From the NCBI RefSeq assembly GCF_900129575.1, contig NZ_FQWE01000005.1, forward strand, positions 62,001 to 126,000: a stretch of 64,000 nt of DNA, read 5' to 3'. The notes under the pieces are model-generated. The model was not told where the DNA came from. It saw only the letters and a list, made by a program, of their open reading frames with translations, and searched no databases. This document shows, piece after piece, positions 10,484-20,672 of this stretch. The stretch comes from Flavobacterium segetis. GTDB lineage: Bacteria > Bacteroidota > Bacteroidia > Flavobacteriales > Flavobacteriaceae. The position numbers were made by a program, and so were the translations under genes. The first letter of the stretch is position 1. Each line of letters begins with the position of its first letter.

Positions 10484-11395
10484 ATGAAATCAAGTTTTTT
10501 GCAACTATTGATATTTACTACTTTCCTTTCTTATTTTTCGGTTAATGCTCAAATTCAAGCCTTGTTTAATAACAAAACTCAACTTCGAAATATGACAGAA
10601 CGCTGGGAATTAGATACCACTTCCGTTCGAGGTACTTTCTTACTTACGCCGTACAAACCTATTTATGTTTTACCCGTTCGATGGTCTAGTTCTCCCAATG
10701 AACGTCCTATTTCAGTAAATGAAGGCCCTGATTATGTTGCTCCTGCTGGTATAGATTATAATAATGTAGAGTCAAAATTTCAATTAAGTTTTAAAACGAA
10801 AATTTTACAGGGTATATTCTGGGGACATGGTGATCTATGGGTTGGATACACACAAGTAGGGCATTGGCAAATTTACAATGATGCCTTATCGCGACCTTTT
10901 AGAGAGATTAATTATGAGCCAGAATTGATTCTTAATATTCCTGTAAAATTTACTGTTTTAGGTTTTAAAACAAGAATGGTGGGTCTAGCATTTAATCATG
11001 AATCAAACGGGAAAAGTAATCCTTACTCTCGTAGTTGGAATAGAATTATATTTCACGCTGGTTTTGAACGCAATGACTGGAGTTTTTACATTAGGCCTTG
11101 GTTTATTTTACGTTCAAAAAAAGACGATAATCCTGATATTGCTTCTTACATAGGTAGAGGAGATATCAATGTAATTTACAAGAAGAATGGCAATATTTTT
11201 TCATTCATAGGAACTCATAATTTAAATTTTAATTCTAAAGCTAATGGTGGGGCATTTTTTTCATGGTCCTATCCAATTAAAAATAATCTCAAAGGTTTTC
11301 TTCAAGTTTCTCATGGTTACGGTGAATCTTTAATCGATTATAATCATAAACAAACAACTGTAGGTTTAGGAGTTTCTTTGATAGAATGGTTTTGA
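10484..11395 (+). CDS. pldA: outer-membrane phospholipase A (PldA/OMPLA)
   Basis: A calcium-dependent beta-barrel lipase of the outer membrane that hydrolyses acyl chains from phospholipids misplaced in the outer leaflet. The 303 residues start with a signal peptide (MKSSFLQLLIFTTFLSYFSV, cleavage after NA near residue 22). The OMPLA signature is present as NHESNGKSNPYSRSWNR. This gives catalytic His172, Ser174 and Asn186, with the same His-Ser-Asn spacing as E. coli His142/Ser144/Asn156. The protein ends in aromatic WF, as is usual for outer-membrane barrels. It is a single gene with its own upstream region, convergent with the broken YwqK/TonB-C gene. Confidence 0.94.
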   Translation: MKSSFLQLLIFTTFLSYFSVNAQIQALFNNKTQLRNMTERWELDTTSVRGTFLLTPYKPIYVLPVRWSSSPNERPISVNEGPDYVAPAGIDYNNVESKFQLSFKTKILQGIFWGHGDLWVGYTQVGHWQIYNDALSRPFREINYEPELILNIPVKFTVLGFKTRMVGLAFNHESNGKSNPYSRSWNRIIFHAGFERNDWSFYIRPWFILRSKKDDNPDIASYIGRGDINVIYKKNGNIFSFIGTHNLNFNSKANGGAFFSWSYPIKNNLKGFLQVSHGYGESLIDYNHKQTTVGLGVSLIEWF

Positions 11396-11435
11396 TTTAT
11401 CTATTGATACACTTTTTTATCAATGATTCATGTTA

Positions 11436-12135
11436 TTATTGAAATGTTAGTGGAAGCGTATACTTAGCGCGTGTTATAACCCCATCTATTTGACCAGGCG
11501 TCCATCGCAATGCGTTAACAAGTACTTTAATAACCGCTAAGTCAATTTCTTTATTTATACTTTTAATGATTTTGAAATCGTTTAAAGTGCCATCAGTTTC
11601 AACAAAAAAACTGATTATAACTTGGCCTTTAATGTTAGTAGGAGCTTTAAAAGTATCTGCTAGATAGGTGTAAAATTCTTTTTTACCTCCAGGATATTCA
11701 GGATGTAAATAGGTAGGGAAAAAAAGCTTTTTCAATTCCGTTGTCATTAAAACATTTGCCATCAACGAATTCACCTTTTTTATAATTTTCGGTACGTTTA
11801 ATTGTACCGTTTTCATAATACATATTTGAAATGCCCTCTAACTTACCTTTCGAATAAAATTCTTCTTTTTCGATCGATCCACTCTTATGCCAAGTAATTG
11901 AAGTGCCTTCTCTTATGCGTCTTTTATAATTGCTAAAGAAGTCACTATTTCTAATCGTGCCGTCTAATAAATAGGTTTTTCTTTGTGTGCCATAGTTTAC
12001 CTTTTCGTACGTGCTGTAATAAGTTGCACTATCAACTGAAGGCAATTCCTTAAATTCTTCAGTAAAATATATTTTATTTTGACCGTAAAATGAAATTGAA
12101 AATAATAAAATTAATGCTTTTAGTAAATATCTCAT
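11436..12135 (-). pseudogene. YwqK-repeat / TonB C-terminal domain protein, frameshifted
   Basis: Two overlapping reading frames are pieces of one gene. The first (12135 to 11698) has a signal peptide (MRYLLKALILLFSISFYGQ) and YwqK/MORN-like repeats (NGTIKRTENYKKGEF). The second, in frame from upstream of the break to 11436, holds a TonB C-terminal domain (YPGGKKEFYTYL, then GQVIISFFVETDGTLNDFKI). They meet at a run of seven A on the plus strand, 11719-11725. With six bases the frames join smoothly as KAFFPTYLHPEYPGG and give one 232-residue protein. Combined repeat plus TonB-C proteins are common in this phylum. The break may be mutation, phase variation or a sequencing error. Confidence 0.8.
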
Positions 12136-12174
12136 CTGTAATAAAAATCTTTTAGTAGGAATAGATATTGTAAG

Positions 12175-13273
12175 TTACTCTTCTTCCTTTTGTCCCATCA
12201 TCATTAGGTAAGCTTTAAGAAATTCGTCAATTTCACCATTCATAACGCCATCTACATTGCTGGTTTCATAACCAGTTCTAACGTCTTTGACTAACTTGTA
12301 AGGCTGCATTACGTAATTGCGTATTTGAGAACCCCACTCAATCTTCATTTTTCCAGCTTCAATATCCGCTCGTTGCGCTTGTTTCTTTTTTAGTTCAATT
12401 TCATATAATTGAGATCGCAACATTTGCATAGCACGTTGTCTGTTATCTTGTTGCGAGCGCGTTTCTGAACATTGTATTTGAATACCTGTTGGTTTATGAA
12501 ATAATTGTACCTTGGTTTCCACTTTATTCACATTTTGTCCGCCAGCACCACTAGATCGCGAAGTTGTTATTTCTATGTCAGCAGGGTTAATGTCTATTTC
12601 AATGCTATCATCGACAAGCGGGTACACATAAACGGATGCGAATGAGGTATGACGTTTAGCATTACTGTCAAAAGGGGATATACGTACCAATCGATGTACG
12701 CCATTTTCTCCTTTTAGATATCCAAAAGAATAATCACCTTCAAATTCGAGCGTAACGGTCTTAATTCCAGCTGCTTCGCCTTTTTGAAAGTTAAGTTCTT
12801 TAATTTTGTATCCATATTTTTCGCCCCACATCATATACATGCGCATTAGCATTTCGGCCCAGTCACAACTTTCAGTTCCACCAGCTCCAGAAGTTATTTG
12901 AACGACTGCGCTCAGCGTATCTCCTTCATCTGAAAGCATGTTCTTGAACTCAATTGCCTCAATATGGAATTGCGTTTCATTATAATGAGCATCTAATTCT
13001 TCGGGAGTGAGTTCACCTTCTTTGTAAAAATCGTACGCGAGCTGCAACTCATCCGTCATCTCAACGGCTCTATTGTAATCTTCAATCCACTTTTTTTTAT
13101 TGCGAAGATTCTTTACTATTACTTCAGCATCTTTTGCGTTATTCCAAAAATCAGGTGCAAAAGTTTTTTCTTCCTCATTAGAAATTTCAATTAATTTGGC
13201 ATCAACGTCAAAGATACCTCCTCAACGCACCAAGGCGCTCTACAATACCTTTAATTTGTTCGGTAGTTGTCAT
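12175..13273 (-). CDS. prfB: peptide chain release factor 2, with programmed +1 frameshift
   Basis: RF2 recognises UGA and UAA stop codons and triggers peptidyl-tRNA hydrolysis on the ribosome. The downstream frame has the SPF stop-recognition tripeptide ([12 protein letters not shown]) and the catalytic GGQ ([13 protein letters not shown]). Translation should start at 13273 with [20 protein letters not shown], then meet CTT TGA C at 13209-13214. A Shine-Dalgarno-like AGGAGG sits three bases upstream of CTT (13218-13223). A +1 shift there continues in frame to the stop and gives 365 residues, the usual RF2 length. Annotation from the ATG at 13059 alone would lose the first 71 residues. Low RF2 lets the ribosome shift, a known autoregulatory loop. 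Confidence 0.95.
13209..13223 (-). promoter_or_regulatory. prfB programmed +1 frameshift site
   Basis: The minus strand reads AGGAGG TAT CTT TGA C, the same layout as in E. coli prfB. The internal Shine-Dalgarno-like sequence is at 13218-13223, and the slippery CTT and in-frame UGA are at 13209-13214. This SD element is notable because ordinary starts in this genome lack one. Confidence 0.93.
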
Positions 13274-13294
13274 AAATTATGTAATTTTGTGTCG

Positions 13295-13325
13295 CAAAAG
13301 TAGATAATTTTTTACGTTGAGACAA
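13295..13325 (-). promoter_or_regulatory. putative prfB promoter
   Basis: On the minus strand TTG, a 20-base spacer and TACTTTTG match the Flavobacterium -33/-7 pattern with one extra spacer base. The element lies 22 bases upstream of the prfB start. Confidence 0.45.
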
Positions 13326-13361
13326 ACGGATAATTCTCTCAATAAAAATAACAACATAAAT

Positions 13362-14381
13362 ATGGAAATAAATTTAATTAGTGATACTATTACAAAACCA
13401 TCACGTGAAATGCTGGTGTATATGTTAAACGCAGTTGTAGGTGATGATGTATACAAACAAGATCCCACTGTTATTGAGTTAGAGGCAAAAGTTGCTGAGA
13501 TTTTTGGCATGGAAGCTGGGCTATTTTTTCCTTCAGGAACTATGGCTAATCAAACAGCAATAAAATTGCATACACAACCTGGAGAACAATTGATTGCTGA
13601 TAAATATGCTCACGTTTATCATTACGAAGGTGGAGGGGTTTCATTTAATAGTGGCGTTTCCTGTTGCCTATTAGACGGAAATCGAGGGATGATTACTGCT
13701 GAGCAAGTAGCAAATGCTATAAATGATCCCGAGTTTTATCACAGTCCAATGACGAGTTTAGTTTGTGTGGAAAATACAACTAATAAAGGCGGTGGTGCTT
13801 GTTATGAACTAGAAGATTTACAGAAAATAAAGGAAGTTTGTGATGCCAATAACTTAAAATTTCACCTAGACGGAGCAAGAATATGGAATGCGCTAGTAGC
13901 AAAAAATCAAAATCCTAAAGATTTTGGTAAACTATTTGACACTATTTCTGTTTGTTTGTCTAAAGGTTTGGGAGCACCAATTGGATCAGTTTTATTGGCT
14001 GACAAAGCAACAATTCATAGAGCATTGCGTATCCGTAAAATATTGGGTGGTGGAATGCGACAAGTAGGTTATCTGGCAGCAGCTGGGCTATATGCATTAG
14101 AAAATAATATCACTCGACTTGCAGAGGATCATCGACGAGCGAAGGAAATTGCCGAGGTATTAAAAAAGGTTAACTGGGTAGAATCAGTGGAACCAGTGGA
14201 AACTAATATTCTTATTTTTAAATTAGTTCCTAATTGTATAGAAAAGAATCTAATTGAGCTTTTAAAGCAAAAAAATATTTCTATTAGCTCAATGGGTCAT
14301 GGAAAATTAAGAATAGTTACCCATCTTGATTACAAGGAAGTGATGCATACCTACGTCCTTGAAACACTATTAAAACTTTAA
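13362..14381 (+). CDS. ltaE: low-specificity L-threonine aldolase
   Basis: A PLP enzyme that cleaves L-threonine or L-allo-threonine to glycine and acetaldehyde. The 339-residue protein starting MEINLISDTITKPSREML has the beta-eliminating-lyase fold: the glycine-rich GLFFPSGTMANQTAIKLH, the PLP-contacting HLDGARIWNA, and Schiff-base Lys201 in VCLSKGLGAPIGSVL. A longer frame begins at 13317, but its extra 15 residues (MRQTDNSLNKNNNIN) are low-complexity and unlike the family, so the internal ATG is preferred. The product glycine could feed the glycine cleavage system, whose T protein is encoded 8 kb away. It is convergent with ybaB, with a shared hairpin between them. Confidence 0.9.
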   Translation: MEINLISDTITKPSREMLVYMLNAVVGDDVYKQDPTVIELEAKVAEIFGMEAGLFFPSGTMANQTAIKLHTQPGEQLIADKYAHVYHYEGGGVSFNSGVSCCLLDGNRGMITAEQVANAINDPEFYHSPMTSLVCVENTTNKGGGACYELEDLQKIKEVCDANNLKFHLDGARIWNALVAKNQNPKDFGKLFDTISVCLSKGLGAPIGSVLLADKATIHRALRIRKILGGGMRQVGYLAAAGLYALENNITRLAEDHRRAKEIAEVLKKVNWVESVEPVETNILIFKLVPNCIEKNLIELLKQKNISISSMGHGKLRIVTHLDYKEVMHTYVLETLLKL

Positions 14382-14388
14382 AAAATAA

Positions 14389-14431
14389 TTTTGAATTATG
14401 AGTTTTTATTTGTAAAACTCATAATTCAAAA
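14389..14431. terminator. bidirectional terminator between ltaE and ybaB
   Basis: A perfect 18-base inverted repeat (TTTTGAATTATGAGTTTT at 14389-14406, its complement at 14414-14431) with a 7-base loop sits between two convergent genes. T runs at both ends suit termination in either direction. Confidence 0.8.
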
Positions 14432-14445
14432 ATTAAATTAAGTTT

Positions 14446-14766
14446 TTATTTAAATAAATCTTCCATCCCGGGAATCATTGGCATGTCCATTTTAGTAACT
14501 GCGTCAAGTTCGGTTTGATTTATCTTAGTCGCTTTTTCTATCGCTTTGTTTAGTACTAAAATTAAATAATCTTCAAGTTGATCTTTGTCTTCTAGTAAGG
14601 CATCGTCAATTACAATTGATTTTATACTTCTATTAGCGGTCAAAGTTACTTTTAGTAAAGCGTCACTGCTTTGCTCATCAATTAGTACTGTATCTAAGTG
14701 CTTTTTAGTATCCTCAATTTTTTTCTGGGTTTCTTTTAGTTTACCCATCATTCCCATTAAATCCAT
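14446..14766 (-). CDS. YbaB/EbfC family nucleoid-associated protein
   Basis: A small DNA-binding protein thought to help organise the nucleoid, working as a dimer. The 106 residues starting [20 protein letters not shown] show the family pattern: an N-terminal helix rich in Met/Lys/Glu, a central beta-sheet ([19 protein letters not shown]), and a C-terminal helix with an ending rich in Met and Pro ([11 protein letters not shown]). An upstream in-frame ATG at 14826 would add 20 hydrophobic and basic residues not found in the family, and would reach almost to the divergent oligopeptidase gene, so the start at 14766 is preferred. In many bacteria ybaB is beside dnaX-recR; here it stands alone. 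Confidence 0.85.
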   Translation of the reverse strand: MDLMGMMGKLKETQKKIEDTKKHLDTVLIDEQSSDALLKVTLTANRSIKSIVIDDALLEDKDQLEDYLILVLNKAIEKATKINQTELDAVTKMDMPMIPGMEDLFK

Positions 14767-14835
14767 CTTTCGTTTTTTTAAATTAAATTGAATCACAAAT
14801 TTAGTATATTGCATAGCCAAAATCAATAAAAAATC

Positions 14836-16971
14836 ATGAAAAATAAGATCTTCTTAGGTTGTCTTTGTATTATTTTTGCAGTCTCATATAATAAAACAAA
14901 AGCACAGCAAATGTCAAAAAATATTCCTGCACCGATAGCTAAAATAATTCCAAAAACTTTAGAAAAGCACTCCCAAAAGCGTGTTGATAATTACTACTGG
15001 TTAAACGATAGAGAAGACCCTGCCGTTATTGATTATTTAAATAAAGAGAATAAGTATTATGAGGAGATGACTTCGCATACAAAAACTTTTCAGAATGAAT
15101 TGTATGAGGAAATGAAGGCTCGTATAAAGGAAGATGACGAATCTGTGCCATACTTATACAATGGCTATTACTACATTACAAGATTTGAAACAGGCAAAGG
15201 TTATCCTATTTATTCTAGAAAAAAAGAAAATCTTAGCGCTGATGAAGAAATATTATTCAATTGTAATGAATTATCTGAAGGTCATTCTTATTTTAAATTA
15301 GGAGGCTTAAGTGTGAGTCCTGATAATAAATACGTCAGTTTTGGTTTAGACACAATGGGTAGAAGAATTTATACGGTTCAAATTAAAAATCTAGAAACCG
15401 GCGAGATTCTTTCAGATAAGATCGAAAATGCTACTGGAAGTTCCGTTTGGGCAAATGATAATAAAACTTTGTTCTATACAAGGCAGGACGAAGTTACTTT
15501 ACGATCTGACAAAGTTTTTAAGCACAAAGTAGGAACTGGATCTGCTACTGATGAACTTGTTTTTCATGAAAAGGACGATACATTCGATGTTTCTGTTGGT
15601 AAAGAAAAATCTAAAAAATATATTGTCATTGGATCAGGAAGTACCTTGACAACAGAATTTAGAATATTAAATGCCGATCAGCCCGATGGAAAATTTGTTA
15701 TTTTCCAGCCAAGAGTTCGTGGTTTAGAATATTCTATTTCTCATTTTGGAGATTCATTTTATATTTTGACCAATAAGGATAAAGCAACGAATTTTAAGTT
15801 GATGAAAACTCCTGAAAAGGCTACTAAAAAGGAAAACTGGAAAGATGTTATACCCCATAGAGCAGATGTTTTATTAGAAGACATAGAAATATTTAGTGAC
15901 TATCTAGTTGTTGATGAACGTGCTGATGGACTCAATCGCATTAGAATTATGCCATGGAGTGGAAATGGGGAATATTATTTACCTTTTGGTAGTGAAACCT
16001 ACAGCGCTGGTCCTACGACTAATGTAGATTTTGATACCGATATTTTAAGATATAGTTATCAATCACTTGCTACACCCGCCTCGGTTATTGATTTTAACAT
16101 GAAAACTAAAGAAAAAGAAGTTAAGAAAGAGCAGCAGGTTCTAGGTGGTGATTTCGATAAAGATAATTATGTGGAAGAGCGTGTTTGGGCAATAGCAACT
16201 GATGGAAATAAAATTCCTATTTCTATCGTGTATCGAAAAGGTTTGAAAAAAGATGGAAGTAATCCACTATTGCTGTATGCGTATGGTTCTTATGGAGTAA
16301 CTATGGATGCTTATTTTTCATCGACTCGCTTGTCGCTTTTAGATCGAGGATTTATATATGCTATAGCGCATATTAGAGGTGGCGAAGATTTAGGTAGAAC
16401 TTGGTATGAAGATGGAAAATTACTAAAAAAGAAAAACACTTTTACCGACTTTATAGATTGTTCTAAGTTTTTAATTGCAGAAAAATATACATCGGCCAAA
16501 CATTTGTACGCTGAAGGTGGATCAGCTGGGGGATTATTAATGGGAGCAATTATTAATATGGCTCCTGAATTATATAATGGAGTAATTGCGCAAGTTCCTT
16601 TTGTGGATGTGGTTACGACGATGCTTGACGATACCATTCCTCTTACAACTGGCGAATATGATGAATGGGGAAATCCGAATATAAAAAAATTTTATGACTA
16701 TATGTTATCGTATTCTCCTTATGACAATGTTAAAGCGCAAGAGTATCCAAATATGTATGTTTCTACTGGTCTGCACGATTCGCAAGTTCAATATTGGGAG
16801 CCAGCCAAGTGGGTTGCTAAGTTAAGAACTCAAAAAACTAATAATACTGTTTTATATTTAAATACTAACATGGATGCGGGTCATGGTGGTGCTTCTGGAC
16901 GATTTGAAGCATTGAAGGAATTAGCAGAAGAATTTAGTTTTATATTAGATTTAGAAAAAATTATAAAGTGA
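14836..16971 (+). CDS. ptrB: oligopeptidase B, S9 prolyl-oligopeptidase family, exported
   Basis: A serine peptidase that cleaves short peptides after basic residues. The 711-residue protein has an N-terminal signal-like segment ([20 protein letters not shown]), so it is probably periplasmic, unlike the cytoplasmic E. coli enzyme. A seven-bladed propeller (about 40-440) precedes the alpha/beta-hydrolase domain. The catalytic Ser563 is in [12 protein letters not shown], the Asp is in [12 protein letters not shown], and the His is in [10 protein letters not shown]. The N-terminal [15 protein letters not shown] is typical of oligopeptidase B. It is a single gene, divergent from ybaB with a 69-base gap. 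Substrate preference is taken from the family, not shown here. Confidence 0.92.
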   Translation: MKNKIFLGCLCIIFAVSYNKTKAQQMSKNIPAPIAKIIPKTLEKHSQKRVDNYYWLNDREDPAVIDYLNKENKYYEEMTSHTKTFQNELYEEMKARIKEDDESVPYLYNGYYYITRFETGKGYPIYSRKKENLSADEEILFNCNELSEGHSYFKLGGLSVSPDNKYVSFGLDTMGRRIYTVQIKNLETGEILSDKIENATGSSVWANDNKTLFYTRQDEVTLRSDKVFKHKVGTGSATDELVFHEKDDTFDVSVGKEKSKKYIVIGSGSTLTTEFRILNADQPDGKFVIFQPRVRGLEYSISHFGDSFYILTNKDKATNFKLMKTPEKATKKENWKDVIPHRADVLLEDIEIFSDYLVVDERADGLNRIRIMPWSGNGEYYLPFGSETYSAGPTTNVDFDTDILRYSYQSLATPASVIDFNMKTKEKEVKKEQQVLGGDFDKDNYVEERVWAIATDGNKIPISIVYRKGLKKDGSNPLLLYAYGSYGVTMDAYFSSTRLSLLDRGFIYAIAHIRGGEDLGRTWYEDGKLLKKKNTFTDFIDCSKFLIAEKYTSAKHLYAEGGSAGGLLMGAIINMAPELYNGVIAQVPFVDVVTTMLDDTIPLTTGEYDEWGNPNIKKFYDYMLSYSPYDNVKAQEYPNMYVSTGLHDSQVQYWEPAKWVAKLRTQKTNNTVLYLNTNMDAGHGGASGRFEALKELAEEFSFILDLEKIIK

Positions 16972-17035
16972 TTTTTTTTATTTAATTTACACCTTTCATG
17001 TTTGCAGCAAATTTGTCCACGCCTAACTATTTTTT

Positions 17036-18076
17036 ATGAAAAAGGAAATAAACGCTTACAACAATGTGTTAGAACTAATAGGTAACACACCTCTTATTAA
17101 GCTAAATAAAGTTACTGAAGAGTTGAAAGGTAATTTCTACGCTAAGGTCGAAGCTTTTAATCCGGGTCATTCTTCAAAAGATCGAATTGCCCTGTACATA
17201 ATTGATGAAGCTGAAAAAAAAGGTATTTTATCTCCGGGAGATACTATAATAGAAACAACTTCAGGCAATACTGGTTTTAGTTTAGCAATGGTAAGTATAA
17301 TTAAGGGATATAACTGTATTCTTGCTGTCAGTTCTAAATCATCTAAGGATAAAATAGACATGCTTCGCAGCTTAGGTGCTAAAGTATATGTTTGTCCAGC
17401 GCATGTATCTGCTGCTGATGAACGTTCGTATTATAATGTAGCGAAGCGTTTGCACGAAGAAACAAAAGGCTCAGTATACATCAATCAATATTTTAATCAG
17501 TTGAATATTGATGCGCATTATAAATCAACAGGTCCAGAAATTTGGAATCAAACGAACGGTCAAATAACACATCTTGTTGCTTGTAGCGGAACTGGTGGCA
17601 CTATTTCAGGCACGGCTAAGTTCTTGAAGGAGCAAAATCCAAATATTAAAATTTTGGGTGTTGATGCTTTTGGCTCAGTGTTAAAAAAATACCACGAAAC
17701 AAAAGAGTTTGATAGTGCTGAAATTTATCCATACAGGATAGAAGGCTTAGGAAAAAATTTAATTCCAGCGGCTACTGATTTTGATGTGATTGATAAATTC
17801 ATGAAAGTGACTGATGAGGAAAGCGCGCACGCAGCTAGAGAAATCACAAAAAAAGAAGGGTTGTTTGTGGGCTACACTTCTGGAGCGGTTTTTCAAGCTA
17901 TCAAGCAATATGCAGAAGAAGGCGAATTTGATGAAAACAGTAATGTTATTGCGATTTTCCCTGATCACGGTTCCCGATACATGAGTAAAGTTTTTAGTGA
18001 TGACTGGATGAGCGAGCAAGGTTTCTTTGACAGTATCAATCAGGAAGAAGCGCAGAAAATTGAGTATATAAAATAA
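17036..18076 (+). CDS. cysteine synthase / cystathionine beta-synthase family PLP enzyme
   Basis: A fold-type II PLP enzyme that carries out beta-replacement on serine or O-acetylserine, using sulfide or a thiol. In its 346 residues the PLP lysine is K48 ([11 protein letters not shown]), the substrate/phosphate loop is TSGNTG near 75-80, and the second phosphate loop is SGTGGTISG near 185. The C-terminal extension (about 40 residues past a 300-residue CysK core) has no CBS domains. The family could act as cysteine synthase or as a catabolic cystathionine beta-synthase-like enzyme; the sequence alone does not decide. A strong terminator follows, and the neighbour is a convergent, unrelated PLP protein. 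Confidence 0.85.
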   Translation: MKKEINAYNNVLELIGNTPLIKLNKVTEELKGNFYAKVEAFNPGHSSKDRIALYIIDEAEKKGILSPGDTIIETTSGNTGFSLAMVSIIKGYNCILAVSSKSSKDKIDMLRSLGAKVYVCPAHVSAADERSYYNVAKRLHEETKGSVYINQYFNQLNIDAHYKSTGPEIWNQTNGQITHLVACSGTGGTISGTAKFLKEQNPNIKILGVDAFGSVLKKYHETKEFDSAEIYPYRIEGLGKNLIPAATDFDVIDKFMKVTDEESAHAAREITKKEGLFVGYTSGAVFQAIKQYAEEGEFDENSNVIAIFPDHGSRYMSKVFSDDWMSEQGFFDSINQEEAQKIEYIK

Positions 18077-18106
18077 ATTTTATTTTACGGTAAAAAGTTA
18101 TATTAT

Positions 18107-18152
18107 AAACTGCCCCAAAATCGTGTCTAACTGCTTAGGGGCAGTTTTTATA
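18107..18152 (+). terminator. terminator after the cysteine-synthase-like gene
   Basis: Stem AAACTGCCCC (18107-18116) with GGGGCAGTTT (18138-18147) and a T tail, 30 bases past the stop codon. Confidence 0.85.
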
Positions 18153-18210
18153 TAATAATTGATATACCTTTATTGTTATTTATTTTGTTTTGAAATAACA
18201 GACATTTTTT

Positions 18211-20283
18211 TTAATTTAACAATTGAGGAGTACTGATTATTAATTCTATTTTTTTAATAATAATCGTAATTTGGTTCATTTGTAATTCTATATTTCTAAA
18301 AAAGAGACTAATATCTCTGTTGACCCAGCTTTCAGAAATAACCCTTGCCCCTAAGCTAATTCTTAAAACAGCACTTTCAATATCGTTACTATATTTTACA
18401 TTAACAGCTTGTCCTATATGACATTTTTGTGCAGCAAGTCGGATGATTTCTATCGAAGAGTCTTTAAAATAATCTGACAAGTCAGAATTTAGTAATAGGT
18501 ACAGTTTTTTTACCTTATCGAGTGATAAGGCCTTATTATCTTTAAGAATAAAAAAGGGGAAAATGGTTCGAATATTTCTTATACCAAATTCTTTGCTGTA
18601 ATAAGTCTTGGTTTTAGTTTCATCACCATATATCGGGACTAAAAAATTAGCATCTTTTATGGAATCCTCAATAAAATTACAAAACATTTCAATACCCATA
18701 TTTCGATATAAAATTGGAGTTTTGTAATAACGGTCCATTTCTACTATGGCAGCGTTCCAACGCATATAAGAACCGTAATTATAGCCCTCGGACAATTCAT
18801 TTGAACAAAACCAAGATTTGGGCCAGTCCGTATGATTATAATATTGGGTTAGACCTTTAGGCAATGTAGTTTTTACAGAACGAATTAATTTATTTACATT
18901 TTTAGGTAAAATTAATGCACCAGAATAAGGCGGTCCAGTAAAGTATTTACTTCCTGTAATGGTAACAATATATCCTTTGCTTAAATAATTTTGAATATCC
19001 TTTGGATCTAATCTAAGTTGAGAGCCATCTACAATGATTTGAATTGATAATTTTTTGAGTGTATTCAGTTTTTCAATAAATCCATCACTAGGCGATTGGT
19101 ATCCTAATTTTGATTGATCCATTGTATGCAAAACTACATGCCTACCTAATTCATTAGTTTTAGAAATAGCATTAAACACTTCGTCGTCTAGTAGATTAGA
19201 AGATTTTAATGCGCCATTTTCATCTCTAAAAGGAATTTTAATCAAATCGACATCCCGAAAGCCTTCAATCCTATCGCCATTTTTAATTGGGAAATTTAAT
19301 GCCGTTGTATTCTCAAAATGACATCCTTTTAATGCTGAAGCAACACCGCTACCAGTTTCGTCAGAAGCCACTAAAATATGGGTGATTTCTTTTTCAGAAA
19401 TAATTTGAGTTATCGCTGCAATTTGCAAAGAGGAATCAGTGCCTGATGGCGAAAAGATTATTTCACACTCCTCATTTAGTTTGAATATTTTTCTAAGATT
19501 ATTTTTTAGTAATTCTGTAAACTCGATCGTCGTTTTTTTGAATCCACTTTTCAAACTATTATTAATTAAAATACTTCTAACTTTATCTGTTTTATCAAAA
19601 GCAAAATTAGAAACGCTTGATGCAGTCGATGATGCAAAAGTGAATGCATCTGGTCTAGGAAAAGGTCGGCAACCATATTTATTTAGTAATTCAATTTCAT
19701 CAATGTTCAATCTAAGATCACCTCCAGCCATCAATAAATATTCTGTAGGTTTTGCAAGATTTTCAATTATTGGTTTCCAAGATTCTTGACACTCTTTGTT
19801 TGAAGTATTCAATCCATGAAAAATCTCTATCCCTTCTTGTTTTAAACACCATTCCTTATTAATGTCAGGTTCATCTTTAATTAAATTAATTAAAAAGTAA
19901 TCAAGCTTTTCTAGTTTTTCTTTGTCATCTTTGGGCAATAATTTATAAAATATTCGAGTCACTTCAAGTGCAGCAATATCGCATAATACGATATCTTTTT
20001 TCTCGTTATTCAATGCTTTATACCAAAGTTGCCACTCGATACCATATCTCAAATAAACTAATGCTAGAACCGGTTGACTCAAGAATGTTGAACCAATTAT
20101 AATCGATTTGTTCGGAATGATTTTAAAAATAGTAGGCTCAGTAGTAGAGGTAATAATATTAATGTTATTTACTTTGGGTACAGTATTAAACCTTTTTAAA
20201 ACACGCACCAAGTAATTAATATTTTCCTTTTCAAATAAACTAGTTCTATTGTATTGATTTTCAATTAGAATGTTGTTTGTCAT
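18211..20283 (-). CDS. unrecognised fold-type I PLP-dependent protein, 690 residues
   Basis: The middle of this protein looks like a PLP aminotransferase/decarboxylase core (about 200-560). It has a phosphate-binding SGTDSS at 280-285, an Asp expected to contact the cofactor nitrogen in IIVDGSQLRLDP (D419), and a likely Schiff-base Lys446 in TGSKYFTGPPYSGAL. The first 190 residues match no domain I know; they are mixed alpha/beta with a stretch reading YLRYGIEWQLWYKALNNEKK. The length is well above an ordinary aminotransferase (about 400). I do not recognise the family and do not assign a reaction. It is a single gene with no pathway partner on its strand. A role in making an unusual amino acid or small metabolite is possible but unsupported. 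Confidence 0.7.
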   Translation of the reverse strand: MTNNILIENQYNRTSLFEKENINYLVRVLKRFNTVPKVNNINIITSTTEPTIFKIIPNKSIIIGSTFLSQPVLALVYLRYGIEWQLWYKALNNEKKDIVLCDIAALEVTRIFYKLLPKDDKEKLEKLDYFLINLIKDEPDINKEWCLKQEGIEIFHGLNTSNKECQESWKPIIENLAKPTEYLLMAGGDLRLNIDEIELLNKYGCRPFPRPDAFTFASSTASSVSNFAFDKTDKVRSILINNSLKSGFKKTTIEFTELLKNNLRKIFKLNEECEIIFSPSGTDSSLQIAAITQIISEKEITHILVASDETGSGVASALKGCHFENTTALNFPIKNGDRIEGFRDVDLIKIPFRDENGALKSSNLLDDEVFNAISKTNELGRHVVLHTMDQSKLGYQSPSDGFIEKLNTLKKLSIQIIVDGSQLRLDPKDIQNYLSKGYIVTITGSKYFTGPPYSGALILPKNVNKLIRSVKTTLPKGLTQYYNHTDWPKSWFCSNELSEGYNYGSYMRWNAAIVEMDRYYKTPILYRNMGIEMFCNFIEDSIKDANFLVPIYGDETKTKTYYSKEFGIRNIRTIFPFFILKDNKALSLDKVKKLYLLLNSDLSDYFKDSSIEIIRLAAQKCHIGQAVNVKYSNDIESAVLRISLGARVISESWVNRDISLFFRNIELQMNQITIIIKKIELIISTPQLLN

Positions 20284-20613
20284 AGTTGTTATATTTTATA
20301 ACGTTCATTAGAACGAAGTTCTTTAATTAGACGGCTATACGTGATCAAATAAATATTTTTCCTATTAATCGAACTCAAATTTGAGAACTTTTATAATATA
20401 TTCATCACATTATAAATGGCTTAAAGGCTACACAATTATGATGCGATATTCTTTTTTAAACAACATTTTTCAGATTTAAAACAAAAATATTTAACTTGCG
20501 TTTGTTGCTCAGTAACCACTATTATTTTGCAATATAGAAAAATATTTCTTTGCATAAGAGTATCTACTTCATTTGTCCGTATGATGTTTTGTAAGCTTAA
20601 TAAAATAATAATT
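20284..20613. other. AT-rich intergenic stretch, no gene seen
   Basis: This stretch presumably holds the promoter of the 690-residue PLP gene. The only ordered element is the short palindrome CTCAAATTTGAG (20374-20385), which could be an operator but could also be chance in AT-rich DNA. Confidence 0.4.
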
Positions 20614-20651
20614 AAAAAGTCCCTTTTACGGAAGCAAAAAGGACTTTTTTG
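20614..20651 (-). terminator. terminator after yebC
   Basis: An AAAAAGTCC/GGACTTTTT stem with TTTT/AAAA pairing inside and A/T runs on both sides, just beyond the yebC stop codon. Confidence 0.8.
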
Positions 20652-20672
20652 TCGAGTATTTAGGTGCTGCTT

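Noticed and set aside
16311..16637. 108-codon minus-strand open frame within oligopeptidase B
   Set aside because: Antisense to the catalytic domain of a well-supported gene.
20374..20385. Palindrome CTCAAATTTGAG as an operator
   Set aside because: A single 12-base palindrome in AT-rich DNA is expected by chance and no second copy was noticed.
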